Assembly: GCA_020634245.1 (NCBI GenBank)
Contig: JACKCC010000023.1
Location: forward strand, 1 to 64,000
Direction of reading: 5' to 3'
Origin: Ardenticatenaceae bacterium
Lineage (GTDB): Bacteria > Chloroflexota > Anaerolineae > Promineifilales > Promineifilaceae
DNA: 64,000 bases
Shown: positions 1 to 9,652 of the stretch, in pieces
Layout: each line of letters starts with the position of its first letter
Numbering within the stretch: position 1 is the first letter of the stretch
Position numbers and translations under genes: made by a program
The notes under the pieces: generated by a model
Seen by the model: only the letters and a program-made list of their open reading frames with translations
Databases searched by the model: none
What the model was told of the DNA's origin: nothing

Positions 1-771
1 ATCATCGGCCAGCCTTTCAATCATCTCGTTCAGAGAAACGATGCCCGCCGCCGCCAAAATGCCAGCCTGCCGCATCCCTCCGCCTAAAGATTTGCGTACA
101 CGGTGGGCCTTATGAATGAAATCGGCCGATCCACATAAAACAGACCCGACTGGCGCACCCAATCCCTTGCTCAAACAAAACGTAACCGAATCGACATGCT
201 GTGTGATTTCAGATGCCGGAAGATTGAGCGCTACGACCGCATTAAACAGCCGTGCCCCATCCATGTGTACTGCCAGATGGTGACGAACGGCAATTTCACG
301 TACAGCCGCAAAATAATCAGGAGGAATGGGATAACCCTGCTTATCACCGTAGCTATTTTCAACCAGGATAAGGCGGCTTTGCGGCAAATGGGGATTATCA
401 GAACGCACGGAGGCTTCAATTTGGGCCAAATCCATACGGCCGATGGCATCGGTGGGTAAGGGATGGGGTACAACGCCTCCCAAAGAAGCCATTCCACCCG
501 CCTCCCACAGATAAGTATGGGCGTCTTCACCGCAAATCGCCTCTTCACCACGCGTGGCGTGGCTGAGAATAGCCGTTAGATTACCCATTGTGCCGCTGGC
601 AACAAACAGAGCAGCCTCTTTGCCGGTTTTGGCGGCGGCCATTGCTTCTAATTGATTAACGGTAGGGTCTTCGCCATAAACATCATCACCCACACGGGCG
701 CTGGCCATAGCATCGCGCATGACCGGGGTTGGCCAGGTTACTGTATCAGAGCGGAAATCAATTCTATCCAT
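1..771 (-). CDS. ltaE: Low-specificity L-threonine aldolase (3' end outside window)
   Basis: PLP-dependent fold-type-I enzyme that cleaves L-threonine or allo-threonine to glycine and acetaldehyde in the cytoplasm. The 257 visible residues begin at ATG 771 with MDRIDFRSDTVT, the RSDTVT start typical of the family. GDDVYGEDPTVN follows near residue 28, and the PLP lysine lies in SKGLGAPVGS near residue 202. The frame stays open to base 1, so the C-terminal part (roughly 80-90 residues in family members) lies beyond the window. It is transcribed leftwards, away from an inverted repeat at 821-883, and is separated from the glycosyltransferase gene upstream on the same strand. Identity is firm; the exact substrate preference cannot be read from sequence. 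Confidence 0.92.
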   Translation of the reverse strand, partial: MDRIDFRSDTVTWPTPVMRDAMASARVGDDVYGEDPTVNQLEAMAAAKTGKEAALFVASGTMGNLTAILSHATRGEEAICGEDAHTYLWEAGGMASLGGVVPHPLPTDAIGRMDLAQIEASVRSDNPHLPQSRLILVENSYGDKQGYPIPPDYFAAVREIAVRHHLAVHMDGARLFNAVVALNLPASEITQHVDSVTFCLSKGLGAPVGSVLCGSADFIHKAHRVRKSLGGGMRQAGILAAAGIVSLNEMIERLADD

Positions 772-820
772 ATATGAAGTTTACGTAATATTGGGCAGTG
801 TGGCAAGGTTACAGTTTTTG

Positions 821-883
821 AATGCCAGGCACAGGGATGGCAGGCCTGGCAAGAGTGAAATTCGACGCCCTGTGCTTGGGACT
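821..883. repeat. 63-bp palindromic element, copy 1
   Basis: The outer arms read ATGCCAGGCACAGGG and CCCTGTGCTTGGGACT, separated by a short core. The same arms and exactly the same 63-base length recur at 31018-31080 and 40038-40100. It lies in the spacer between two minus-strand genes and could fold as a transcript hairpin. This is the most diverged of the three copies. Confidence 0.7.
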
Positions 884-899
884 TTACAACAAAAAATCA

Positions 900-2963
900 T
901 TACTCGATGATCAGCGGTGTTAACAGCCGATCCGATAATGGATTGGCCTGTTCATCAACAAGCTGCCAGCGCTGGCCGGTTTCTCGCTGATACAGCCCCA
1001 TTTGGAGCCAGTAACGGCCGTTCCCCACTAAATCTGTCATTGAAATGTGGTGAACCTGGATGAATCTGTCGCCGGTCCGCCAGGTGTGCGGCGGATAGCC
1101 CAGCCCATCTTGCTGGCCAACAATCTCACCTGTTTCATCCAGCAAATGCGTAAAAATCGCCAGTGAAGACGGCCGTCCATCTTGCTGCACCGTCCAGGAT
1201 GTGATCACCGTCAAAGAGCCGCCTGGTTTTAAACCGGTGACGACCAGACTGTCCAGGTTTACTTGACCGACCGTTTCCGGCTGGCAAAAGCAAAACCGGG
1301 CCGGATAAGGTGGGGTCAGCACCACCGGTTCCTGCTCGGCCGGACTGTTTACGCCAAAGGGCAAAAAGTAAAGCGGCTGGTCAACCGGTAAAATATCAGG
1401 GAAAGTGAAAGCATATTCTGCGAAATCATCGTCGGCGTAGATGGGTTGGCTCAATCCGGGAAGCAGTTTAGACAGATCGCCATCAATCCAACGTTCGGTG
1501 GTGACGATGAGATGAGCGAAAGCGGCACCGGTGGGAACAGCCAACGCCTGCCCGGAATCCACCCAGCGCACAACGCGATCAGCATCATCGAGGCTGACTG
1601 TTAGGATGTAGGGATCGGAATCCTCGATGTGGGGGGAACTGATCACGACCGGCGAATCATCGGGATTGGCGTACAGGTAGCGGGCAACGGCCGTTATCGA
1701 CCGGTTGAGCGGTGCACGTGTACCAGGATGGGCCGGCCAGGTGAAGAAATAGTCGTGGTAGGTGGATACGGCCGTCCACCCCAACACAACCAGTCCCGCC
1801 GCCAACGACAGCCCAATCCCGACCCGCCGCCAACGGCGGGCCAACCACTGAGCCGCTTCCGCCATCGGCAGCGCCGCCAAAAACATGATTGGAACCTGGG
1901 CGGCCACCATCCGGTTAAAATTAGGCGCGCTCAACGTCAAAACAGTCGGCAGCAGTGTGAACAACAGCCAGAGCAGGACAAAGGCGTAAATCGGCCGCCG
2001 CCAGCGCCAAAGGGCCAGTCCCAGGCCAACGTAAAAGAGAATCCCCGTCCAGGCGGGTGCAAAAATGGGGCGGTCGGGCACGTTGTACGATTCCAGCGGA
2101 TCGCCGCTGATGGTGAACACTTTGGCCGTCGCCACCAGATTGGCCAGCACCGGCTGTGGATCGCCGGCCAGCAAGCGCGTCAATGGCTCGATGGTGAATG
2201 CCCGTTGATCGGTTTCTTCGGCCAACCCGGAAGAGAGAATGACGATCAACGGCAGGACAACCAAAAAAGCGATAATCAGGAAAACAGCCAGTTCCCGAAT
2301 CCGGCTTTTTAGCTGCGGACGATGAAACAGCCAGAGGTAGGCTAAAAATGCGGCGAAAATGAAAGGGACGAAGCGGGCCGGTTGATAAGTGTACAAAGTT
2401 AAGCCAAACAGGAACCCGGCCAGAGCAAACCGGCCAGTGCGGCGTAACGGCCGTTCCCCCTCTTTTTGCCGCCAGGCCCACCAGAATGCCAGAACGGCCG
2501 TGCCCCAGACCAACGGCAGCGAAATATGGCGCACACCAAAACGGCTGGCCGACAGCGGCCAATAAGCCAGACTGAGCCAGGCCACCGTCAACCAGGCCGC
2601 GATACGGCCGTGCCAGCGCCGAATCAGCCCATAAGTCACCAGCAGCAGCCCCATCCCGCACAAAACGGCCGACACGCGCAGCGCCAGCGGGTTGAAGGGC
2701 ACAAATCGGAGTACGGCTGCTACCAGATAATAATACAAACCCTCCCGACCCCAGCCTTCGGCCACATAAATCGGGCGCGCGCCGCCAACCACATCCAGAC
2801 CAATCTTCAAATCAATAGCCTCGTCGTAGTGGAGGCCAGGCGGGACCAATTCCAACTGCCAAAGGCGTAAAAACAGCGCCACCCCCAACAGCAAAATCAG
2901 TGCCCCAATTTCCCACCAGCGGCTCGATTTGGCATTATTTTGGCTCGTTTTTGTATCGACCAT
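900..2963 (-). CDS. GT-C fold glycosyltransferase, GT39-like membrane protein
   Basis: A 687-residue polytopic membrane protein of the dolichyl/polyprenyl-phosphate-sugar dependent GT-C superfamily (PMT/ArnT-like). The first membrane segment is at about residues 17-33, followed by the acidic catalytic pair in HYDEA (Asp47-Glu48), the expected place for the GT-C motif. About ten more hydrophobic segments run to residue ~400. The last ~280 residues are extracytoplasmic and end in a beta-rich module with the pattern FTHLLDE...GQQDGLGYPPHTW. The pseudogene at 3086 and the protein at 9653 carry a related module. Transcription is leftwards, downstream of the broken paralogue. The sugar acceptor is unknown; polysaccharide or protein glycosylation is an inference. 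Confidence 0.82.
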   Translation of the reverse strand: MVDTKTSQNNAKSSRWWEIGALILLLGVALFLRLWQLELVPPGLHYDEAIDLKIGLDVVGGARPIYVAEGWGREGLYYYLVAAVLRFVPFNPLALRVSAVLCGMGLLLVTYGLIRRWHGRIAAWLTVAWLSLAYWPLSASRFGVRHISLPLVWGTAVLAFWWAWRQKEGERPLRRTGRFALAGFLFGLTLYTYQPARFVPFIFAAFLAYLWLFHRPQLKSRIRELAVFLIIAFLVVLPLIVILSSGLAEETDQRAFTIEPLTRLLAGDPQPVLANLVATAKVFTISGDPLESYNVPDRPIFAPAWTGILFYVGLGLALWRWRRPIYAFVLLWLLFTLLPTVLTLSAPNFNRMVAAQVPIMFLAALPMAEAAQWLARRWRRVGIGLSLAAGLVVLGWTAVSTYHDYFFTWPAHPGTRAPLNRSITAVARYLYANPDDSPVVISSPHIEDSDPYILTVSLDDADRVVRWVDSGQALAVPTGAAFAHLIVTTERWIDGDLSKLLPGLSQPIYADDDFAEYAFTFPDILPVDQPLYFLPFGVNSPAEQEPVVLTPPYPARFCFCQPETVGQVNLDSLVVTGLKPGGSLTVITSWTVQQDGRPSSLAIFTHLLDETGEIVGQQDGLGYPPHTWRTGDRFIQVHHISMTDLVGNGRYWLQMGLYQRETGQRWQLVDEQANPLSDRLLTPLIIE

Positions 2964-2984
2964 ATATTTCTCGAATAAAATCTC

Positions 2985-3053
2985 ACCGCAAAGGGCGCAA
3001 AGAACGCGAAGTCTTCCCCATTAATTCTTTGCGTTCTTCGCGCTCTTTGCGGT
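2985..3053. repeat. CGCAAAG-type inverted repeat
   Basis: Two 27-base arms built from the words CGCAAAG, GCGC and GAACGC face each other across a short A/T-rich loop, with only three mismatches. The element fills the spacer between the glycosyltransferase pseudogene and the intact glycosyltransferase downstream, and may act as a transcript hairpin. A related arrangement occurs at 63863-63936. Confidence 0.65.
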
Positions 3054-5454
3054 TCAACCAATTCTTGCCCAGTACAACTCCGGCATTATTGGGTCGCATC
3101 CACCACAATCAAAATACGGTCAAACATATCGTTGACGGGCAGGCGGGTCAAGGTATCGCTGCGATACAGGCCCAATGCCAGCCAGCCCATCCCTTCAGGC
3201 AGTGGGTCGGGAGCCTGAAATTGGTGTGCCTGGACGATGATGTCGCCCGGATGCCAATACTGTGTGGCCACGCCCAGCCCGTCAACCTGGGCTAAAACGG
3301 AACCATCGGGAGCCAGCAAGTGAACGAACGTGGCCAGCGGCGCATCGACCAGCTCGTTGACCCGCCAGTAGCTCAACAATTGGACAACGCCACCCGGCTT
3401 GATGGGGTTAGTGACTTGTTCGTAACCTAGAAAGGTAACGGCCGTACCAAAATCCACCGGCGCATCCATCAAAGTCACTTCCTCAAGGGTTGCCGCAGGC
3501 GACGAACTGACGTAAACCACCTTGCCAACGTTTGCTTGCAGGTATTCGGCCAACGCCACATCCAGGTCGGCATCGAAATATTGGATTTGTTGGGTTCCAT
3601 CGCCGCTGGTCATTTGCTCTGCCATTGGCAGCAGTGTAACCAATCGTTCGGCCAGGAGGGGGTGAACGGCCGTCTCCTCATCCATCACCAACACCATCTG
3701 ACCCTGCGGGAAAATGAGCGCTTGCGAAGCATCCATCCAGCGCGGGATCAGATCGTTGGTGTGCAGATCGTTTTCGATAACGGCCGTTGGCAAATCGGCC
3801 AGATTCAGACCCGCCAAAACCACGTTAACCGGCAGCGCGGCCACATCCAGTAAGCGGGGAACCCGGTACAAATAAATGGAATTGCCAATCACCGCCAGCG
3901 GTTCCTGCAACTTAAACCAGGCAAAAGTGCCCGGCGCATCTTCAAAACGCGCACCCACCAGATTGGCGGCGCTGATGGCATACACGCCGGGCAGCGGATA
4001 GTCGGGATGGTAGGCAAGCTGCCCCGGAATACCGCGCGGCGGCCAGGCGGGCAAAGGCCGGTAACGGATGCCATAATGCTCTGGCGGCGTCGTGCCGAAG
4101 TAGCTCAGAAAAACCTCGCTAATCTCATTTTCTGCCAAATAAGCGCGCAGGCGGGGCAAATCCTGGCCCCATTCCAAATCGGAACGACCAGGTAATCTCT
4201 TTCCGCCGCGCGCACCGCCCACAGTTTCGTTGAAATAGGTTAAATAATCGGGATAAACCACGGCGACGCGGCGATGAGCCAGCCCAACAGACCGGCAGGC
4301 GATTTTTCGCGGGCGTGATTGGGTCAGGGAACGGCCGTACTGGCCAGCCAGAACAAACGCAAAAGGCAGCACCGGCAAAATGTGGCGGTAGCCAATATTC
4401 AACGAACTCATCAGCGAATTGCCGTAGTAAAACCAATGGCAGCACCGACCATAAAGCCGCCTCGCCTATCCAGTTGCGGCGACGCAATAAAAGCAAATCC
4501 CCAAAACCAATCAATACCAGTATTGGCGGTGGCGTTTTGATGAACAAAGCGGTCACAAAAACTGCCATTTTTCCACCGCGGTAAACCTGGCCATTGAAAT
4601 ATGCCAGGTCCCTCCCGCCCAACCGTTGGAACAAATCCAGTAATTCCGCCAATAATACAGGGGCCGGCGGGCGCCACACAACGACTCAGCCAGGCCCACG
4701 GAAGCGATACACCGCCCAGATAATGGCCAGGCTCGCAGAAACACGCCGGACAAAGCCGCCAACGGTCGCCACAATCAGTTCAGCGGCGAACGGCCGTTGA
4801 TAAGCCACAGTCACCAAGCAAAACCGGATAAAGGATAAGCGCCGAGAATCCGCCGTTTGCGCCATCCCACAGCGATGCCAGCAACCACTACACGCAACCA
4901 ATCGGTGCCGCAAATAGCGCCACCAGGTAAAAGCTGCCAAAAAGATGAAAAACGTCTGGCCAACGTCCGGGGTAACTAAACGGCCATGCGCCAGCAAATT
5001 GGGATCAAAAACGGCCAGACTCATGGCTACTAGCCCGGCCTTGCGACCAAAAATCTCACATGTCCAGCGGTAAACGGCCGTAGCCAGTAAAAGCAGCAAA
5101 AAAATCTTGGGCAGCCGAGCCAGGGTAATCATGCGGTCGACCAGTGATTCATTGGCTTCCCAAAAGAAAACGCGGGCAAACACATGAAAATCCCCGGCCG
5201 CCAGGGATGGCTCATCCAAAGGAAGCTGAATCTCCGGCAGCAGCAACAGGGGCGCAGCCGCCAACTCATCAAGCAAAACCGGATGGCGCAGCTTGAGGTG
5301 GGTGTCGCCTGTTTTCAGATACAGGTAGCCCCGCGAAATATATTCGTACTCGTCATAAGTAGGTGCCGTAACACGGATGCTGGCCATCACCGCCGCAAAA
5401 ACAAAGAGTAGCAAGCCAATCGGGATAAGTTTTTCTACGGTATACTGAACACGG

Positions 5455-6480
5455 TCATAAACTGACATTTTCAAAGGTCTGAAAGTTGAGCGTGAGTAGG
5501 CTGGCTAACTGGTCTTTGAAAGTACCAGACACGTCGGCCAGGCAATCTTCAATCGCCTGCCGGAAGTCGGCAAACTTCTCGTAGTATTGGGAATAGAGAC
5601 ATTGCTTTTTGACAAACTTCCACAGGCGCTCAATTAGGTTTAGATTAGGCGAGTAAGGCGGTAAGAAAAGGAGTTCGATACGCAAGTCGGCGGCCAATTG
5701 TTTAATGAAATGGCAATGTTGATACCGGGCGTTGTCCAGGACAACCGTGATGGGCAAATCAGCAAAAGAAGCGGCTAATGATAGAACAAGGCGGCGACGG
5801 AGTGGGCATTGATGTAACTGGTGTTGGTGACCGTCACTAACTGTCGAGTGGTGGCGTGCAGTGCGCAAACATTGAACCGTTGCCGACCAGCTGGGGCTTT
5901 GATGAAGTGGCGGACAAAAGACCAAAGGAAGCCAAGGAAGGGCTGAAGACAAAATGAGCAGCATCGACGAAAAACAAGTGGCGCTGATTGGCCTGGGCAT
6001 CAGCTAGACGCGGCGTCAGTTCGCTCATCCAGGAACTCCTGTTGTTTCCTCTGGGTCAGCTTAGCCGGTATCTGACCCGCTACGCCCTTCAGCCCCAGCT
6101 TTTCAGAAACTCCGCCACCTGGGTTGGACTACGGCGCAAACCGGTCAGTTTTCGATACGGGCCACAGCTTCATCAATGGTCGCTGGCGAGTCGCCGCTCG
6201 AATTCTGACGCAGGCTATCCTGGTGGTCATCCAGGTCGCTCTTGGGCTGGTGAAAGTTCAACTCTTTGAGTGTCTCAATCCCGCCTTGTTGATACATCAG
6301 GAGATACTCGCGCAGCGTCGCCTGGCTGATACGCACGATGCGACCGATTTCCTGGTGCGACAGACCCAGCGCTTTCAAATACACCACTTCCATTCGTTGT
6401 CGTACCCGAGGGTGCGGATGGTGGGTACGTTCGTGATGTAACTGGTTAATGGTTTCTGGTGCGAATTGGAGTTTAATCAT
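5455..6480 (-). pseudogene. IS630-family transposase, frameshifted
   Basis: The N-terminal helix-turn-helix part starts at about ATG 6480 (MIKLQFAPETINQL) with GLSHQEIGRIVRISQATLRE as the DNA-binding helix pair. The catalytic DDE_3 part follows in other frames. The first Asp is in LFFVDAAHFVF (~5950), the second in VLDNARYQ (~5735), and the Glu in PNLNLIERLWKFVKK (~5620). HTH, first-Asp and second-Asp/Glu blocks are in different frames, so at least two frameshifts are needed to join them. One programmed shift is normal in some IS families, but two separate breaks suggest an inactive copy. The last codons run past the inverted repeat and stop in host DNA at 5455. Confidence 0.85.
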
Positions 6481-6564
6481 CTTGTCCTCTGATTGGCAAA
6501 AATGACAAAGTATATCTTTCCCGACCTGTTTGCCAATCATAATCAAAATTGAAATGTCACTCTA
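5458..6564 (-). mobile_element. IS630/Tc1-type insertion sequence, degenerate
   Basis: About 1.1 kb bounded by TA dinucleotides (5458-5459 and 6563-6564), the expected IS630/Tc1 target duplication. The inner ends are imperfect inverted repeats: TGACATTTTCAA at 5463 and, on the other strand, TGACATTTCAA at 6558. Removing the element with one TA restores an open reading frame across the junction in the host gene. That is strong evidence for the exact ends and for insertion into a then intact gene. Confidence 0.85.
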
Positions 6565-6637
6565 TGCCCGTGCTGGGTATAATACGCGTTTGGTATTCTT
6601 TCCCCCCATTTGATTTCGGCCACATAGCAACGCCCGC

Positions 6638-7792
6638 CTAACCGGTAACAACATCAATTTCCCGGCGGCGCGGCCAGACCAGCCGGGCTACTGTAAAGGT
6701 CAGCAGAATGATGACAGCAACCATCAACCAAAAAGCCACCGGAAAATTCTCTATCGGCCATTTATAAAAATCGGCCACAATCGCCAGACCGCCAAACAAG
6801 AAGTAAACGGCCGTTAAGCGATACTTTTGCAGCAGCGGAACCATCGTCAAGGCCAACATGGAAAAGTAGCCGGTGTGCAGCTTGGGACTCAACATCAATA
6901 CTACCGCAATCAGGATGGTAATGTCTTCCAAAACGCCGAAGCGCTTCCATGTAATGAATACGGCCGTTACGCCCACCCCAATCACAAAAAGCCACGACGG
7001 CCAGGACAAAGGCACACTGTGCGCCTCATCGTGAAAATTATTCCACAATGCGCCCAGGCTGACCCCACCAAATTGAAAGGGATGCTCTGTATCTGTCTGG
7101 GTCACGTCCCAAAACATGGCGTCCCGGCCGGCCAGCGCTAAAAATGGCGATAAAACAAGAAAAAATACCAACAGCGGAAACACAAAATAGCGCCAGTTAA
7201 ACCGGCTGTGCAGTATGGCAATAGGTAAAACCACCGCGCCGGTCAGCTTAACCAACATGGCCAGGCCAATGGAAACGGATGAAGCCAGGTGCCGCCGCCT
7301 CAGCAAAAAGAAGAGCGCCACGGCAATAAAAAACACAATCACCGACTCGTCCTGGCGGCGCAAGACCGAGTTGCCAAATGTCAACGGATTAAGGAGAAAG
7401 AATACAGCCGTGTAAAATCCAACCCGCCGTGAATCCATCATGTAAAGCAAGACAAACGCCGTCAAAAGATTAAAAATGGAAAAATACACCATGAAAGAGA
7501 GCGTCGCCCAGGGGTTCACGTGGCCAAACATTTGAGAAACCAACACCGGAGGCAAAAACAAAAAATTAGTCAATGGAGGCGTCGTCGTAAAAACATCACG
7601 ATAAAGGAGGCCGCCATTCAAAATTGTTTCGCCACGTGCCAGCCAGGGATCGGCAAAGCGAGGAGACTCGATTGTGCCATAATACCCTCGCGGTGCATGA
7701 AAAAAGTAGGCAACGGCCAGATACGCAGCTAAAGAAACCAAAAAAACAACAACTAATTTCACCTCATAAGATCGGATGTGTTTTTTCATCAA
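6638..7792 (-). CDS. Polytopic GT-C/GT87-like glycosyltransferase
   Basis: A 384-residue integral membrane protein with about ten hydrophobic segments, the first at residues 12-31. Hallmarks of the GT-C superfamily are the first-loop DPWLARGE region (residues ~47-54), the YRDVFTTTPPLTNFLF stretch (~65-80) and the LRRQDESVIVFF segment (~145). It is shorter than PMT/ArnT proteins and resembles the DUF2029/GT87 mannosyltransferase type, but the donor and acceptor are not readable. It is probably in one transcript with the minus-strand glycosyltransferases, with 28 bases to the start of the decayed paralogue at 6609. Two ACGGCCGT palindromes lie inside it. Confidence 0.7.
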   Translation of the reverse strand: MMKKHIRSYEVKLVVVFLVSLAAYLAVAYFFHAPRGYYGTIESPRFADPWLARGETILNGGLLYRDVFTTTPPLTNFLFLPPVLVSQMFGHVNPWATLSFMVYFSIFNLLTAFVLLYMMDSRRVGFYTAVFFLLNPLTFGNSVLRRQDESVIVFFIAVALFFLLRRRHLASSVSIGLAMLVKLTGAVVLPIAILHSRFNWRYFVFPLLVFFLVLSPFLALAGRDAMFWDVTQTDTEHPFQFGGVSLGALWNNFHDEAHSVPLSWPSWLFVIGVGVTAVFITWKRFGVLEDITILIAVVLMLSPKLHTGYFSMLALTMVPLLQKYRLTAVYFLFGGLAIVADFYKWPIENFPVAFWLMVAVIILLTFTVARLVWPRRREIDVVTG

Positions 7793-7822
7793 TACGTATT
7801 GAGCAGTCTCTTGGCATTAGGC

Positions 7823-7931
7823 AAACCACAAAAAGTCCTTTGACGAAAAACGCGCTATTTCTTTGTGGTTTACTCAATGAAAACGGGAGAATCATCGTTT
7901 TCTCAATTCAAATGACTTTCTCGTTTTCACC
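7823..7931. repeat. Two-hairpin dispersed element, copy 1
   Basis: The first hairpin has arms AAACCACAAA (7823-7832) and TTTGTGGTTT (7862-7871). The second has GAAAACGGG and CTCGTTTTCACC at the right end. The same order of arms and nearly the same length recur at 59429-59533, and the right-hand part alone at 13808-13836. Here it fills most of the 293-base spacer upstream of the membrane glycosyltransferase; I see no gene in the remainder. Confidence 0.65.
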
Positions 7932-8085
7932 TAAATGATTAAAACCAAAATAAAACCACGAAGATTGGAGACAATGCCCCAATCTTCGTTTTACAAATCA
8001 TACAAATTGTTTCCCTATTTCCGGGAAAAGTAAATAGCATCGGAAATTGCTTCCCGATACTATCTCATCCGAAAACGAGCAAAAC

Positions 8086-9531
8086 TTAAGGCAATGCCGT
8101 CACAACAAAATAGTCAAAATTAGCCGCGGTACCTGAATACTCATTTGAAGCTGCATAAGCACCAAAATAACGGTCATTGACGTATGTTGGATCTACACCC
8201 CCACCGACATATTTGTCATTGACATACACATTGATAGTCCCGTTGGCCAAACGTTCAATGGTCCACTTATTCCAACCATTGGGATCACCTACAGTGATAT
8301 CCTTGAATCCAAATATTTTGGTATCTCCGCGCCCAATGTTGTCAGAATCATGGTAATCGATTCGTTTCAAATCAACCCGCAGTTTAGTCGGGCTGCCAAA
8401 CCAGATCACCTGCAAGCGATAGTAGTGGTTAAAACAGCTGCTATAAATAGCATTCGGGCAGGGTTGTCCATTCCAATCTCCACCAAATACGATCCCGTAA
8501 GTGTGCAGATTGTCAACACCATCAGAAAGTTTCACCGATGTGTCAATTCTGTAGGAGTTGGAAGGTGCCGGAACCATAGGCGCAGCAATCGCATAATCCC
8601 AACGGCCGCCAATTTTGATTACAAATTTACCGTCTGAGTAATAGGTTGAATTATCGGTATCATCAGTATCCTGTCGCCTTATTGACCAGCCGGACGCGCT
8701 ATTGCTGAAATTATCAGCATAATTTCCAAATGTACACCGAATACTTGACCAGCCGCTGAAAACACCATTTACCGTGGCGCGGACACGATAACAATAATAA
8801 TTATCGATAGATGCCCCATGGCTGATAAATTGAGACAGGCTGGTCCCTGCATTAATTATTGTTGGCGAAGCAAAGCTTGTATTGAAATATTCTTGCAGCT
8901 CATAAGTAACACCACTTACCTCTACATCTGACCAAGAAACAGTCCATTGATTACTGCTATTTGGTTCCGGAATGCTATTTAACTGCGGTGTGGGGACCGG
9001 CTGGAACATCACCGGAAAATATATCTGGGTAGACGTAATGATGGTCGTAGACGCCGCTCTGGTCATCAAACTACCAGTGCCGGTTATCTCAACCGCGTTT
9101 ATTATCTCAGTGCCAGGAGTTAAGTCACCAGCTAAAACGGCTGAATAATAAATGTTGACTGAACCCAGTTGACTGACAACCCCTGACCAACTTATCACGC
9201 CATTACTTTCACCAAAGGACGTAACGGCCGCTGAATTAAGGGTATAAGTTAAACTGCCAGACTGGTAGGTCAGGCCAACGGGCAAAGTATCTGTCATAAC
9301 CAGAGCGGGAACGGCCGTGTCACCACTATTGCTAATGACAACCGTGTAGTGCAACGTTTCTCCAGGGAAGGCTTGACTGCGGCTCACTGTTTTGGTCGAA
9401 GAATCCAGGTTTGCTGCTGAAGGGGCCGCAAACAATCCGCCAACCACAACTGTCGTTAAAACAAATGCAAACAATAAACTGACGCCGATGCCCAAAGCAA
9501 CATGGCGGCGTTTTTGGGGACTAATTCCCAT
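8086..9531 (-). CDS. Secreted DUF11-repeat protein with C-terminal lectin/LamG-like domain
   Basis: A 481-residue exported protein. The N-terminus has a signal peptide or anchor: positive MGISPQKRRH, then a hydrophobic stretch to about residue 35 ending GLFAAPSA. Residues ~40-165 form a DUF11 (conserved repeat) beta-sandwich, with TKTVSRSQAFPGETLHYTVV and VMTDTLPVGLTY. Residues ~180-270 look like a fibronectin-III-type module (WTVSWSDVEVSGVTYELQEY). The last ~210 residues are a jelly-roll typical of extracellular carbohydrate-binding or LamG/DUF1080-like domains (DNFSNSASGWSIRR; NHYYRLQVIW). No catalytic residues are evident. It lies among glycosyltransferase genes, so a surface or adhesion role is plausible but inferred. 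Much of it is poorer in ACGGCCGT than its neighbours. Confidence 0.7.
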   Translation of the reverse strand: MGISPQKRRHVALGIGVSLLFAFVLTTVVVGGLFAAPSAANLDSSTKTVSRSQAFPGETLHYTVVISNSGDTAVPALVMTDTLPVGLTYQSGSLTYTLNSAAVTSFGESNGVISWSGVVSQLGSVNIYYSAVLAGDLTPGTEIINAVEITGTGSLMTRAASTTIITSTQIYFPVMFQPVPTPQLNSIPEPNSSNQWTVSWSDVEVSGVTYELQEYFNTSFASPTIINAGTSLSQFISHGASIDNYYCYRVRATVNGVFSGWSSIRCTFGNYADNFSNSASGWSIRRQDTDDTDNSTYYSDGKFVIKIGGRWDYAIAAPMVPAPSNSYRIDTSVKLSDGVDNLHTYGIVFGGDWNGQPCPNAIYSSCFNHYYRLQVIWFGSPTKLRVDLKRIDYHDSDNIGRGDTKIFGFKDITVGDPNGWNKWTIERLANGTINVYVNDKYVGGGVDPTYVNDRYFGAYAASNEYSGTAANFDYFVVTALP

Positions 9532-9652
9532 ATTTCTCTACCTCCAATCTACTTAGTTTCTGTTCAGGCTTTGTTTTTTTGAACAAACGTCGATTCTATC
9601 TCTTTGCATAATTCCGTCAAACTGCGTTATTATCGTTTTGCCCCTAGCTACC

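Larger units (their letters stand above)
3086..6609 (-). pseudogene. Decayed GT39-like glycosyltransferase, interrupted by an IS630-type element
   Basis: Once a GT-C membrane glycosyltransferase and a paralogue of the intact gene at 11937-13724. Matching blocks are PTYDEYEYISRGYLYLKTGD near the N-terminus (5350-5400), DPNLLAHGRLVTPDVG (~5000), SLNIGYRHILPVLPF (~4390) and DLEWGQDLPRLRAYL (~4150). These blocks lie in at least three reading frames, with breaks near 4850-4680, 4400 and 4300-4180. The long C-terminal part (3086 to ~4180) is open and carries the FVHLLAPDGSVLAQVDGLG module. The probable original start is ATG 6609, 28 bases after the preceding gene. An insertion at codon 16 (TAT) split it. 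The insertion's right end supplies an in-frame ATG (5474), so a shortened N-terminal piece could still be read. Confidence 0.82.

Noticed and set aside
1629..2312. A 227-codon Gln/Arg-rich open frame opposite the first glycosyltransferase
   Set aside because: Composition is that of an antisense frame of a hydrophobic protein; no domain.
5455..6546. Programmed frameshift in the IS630-type transposase
   Set aside because: The HTH, first-Asp and second-Asp/Glu blocks lie in different frames, requiring two shifts, which points to decay instead.
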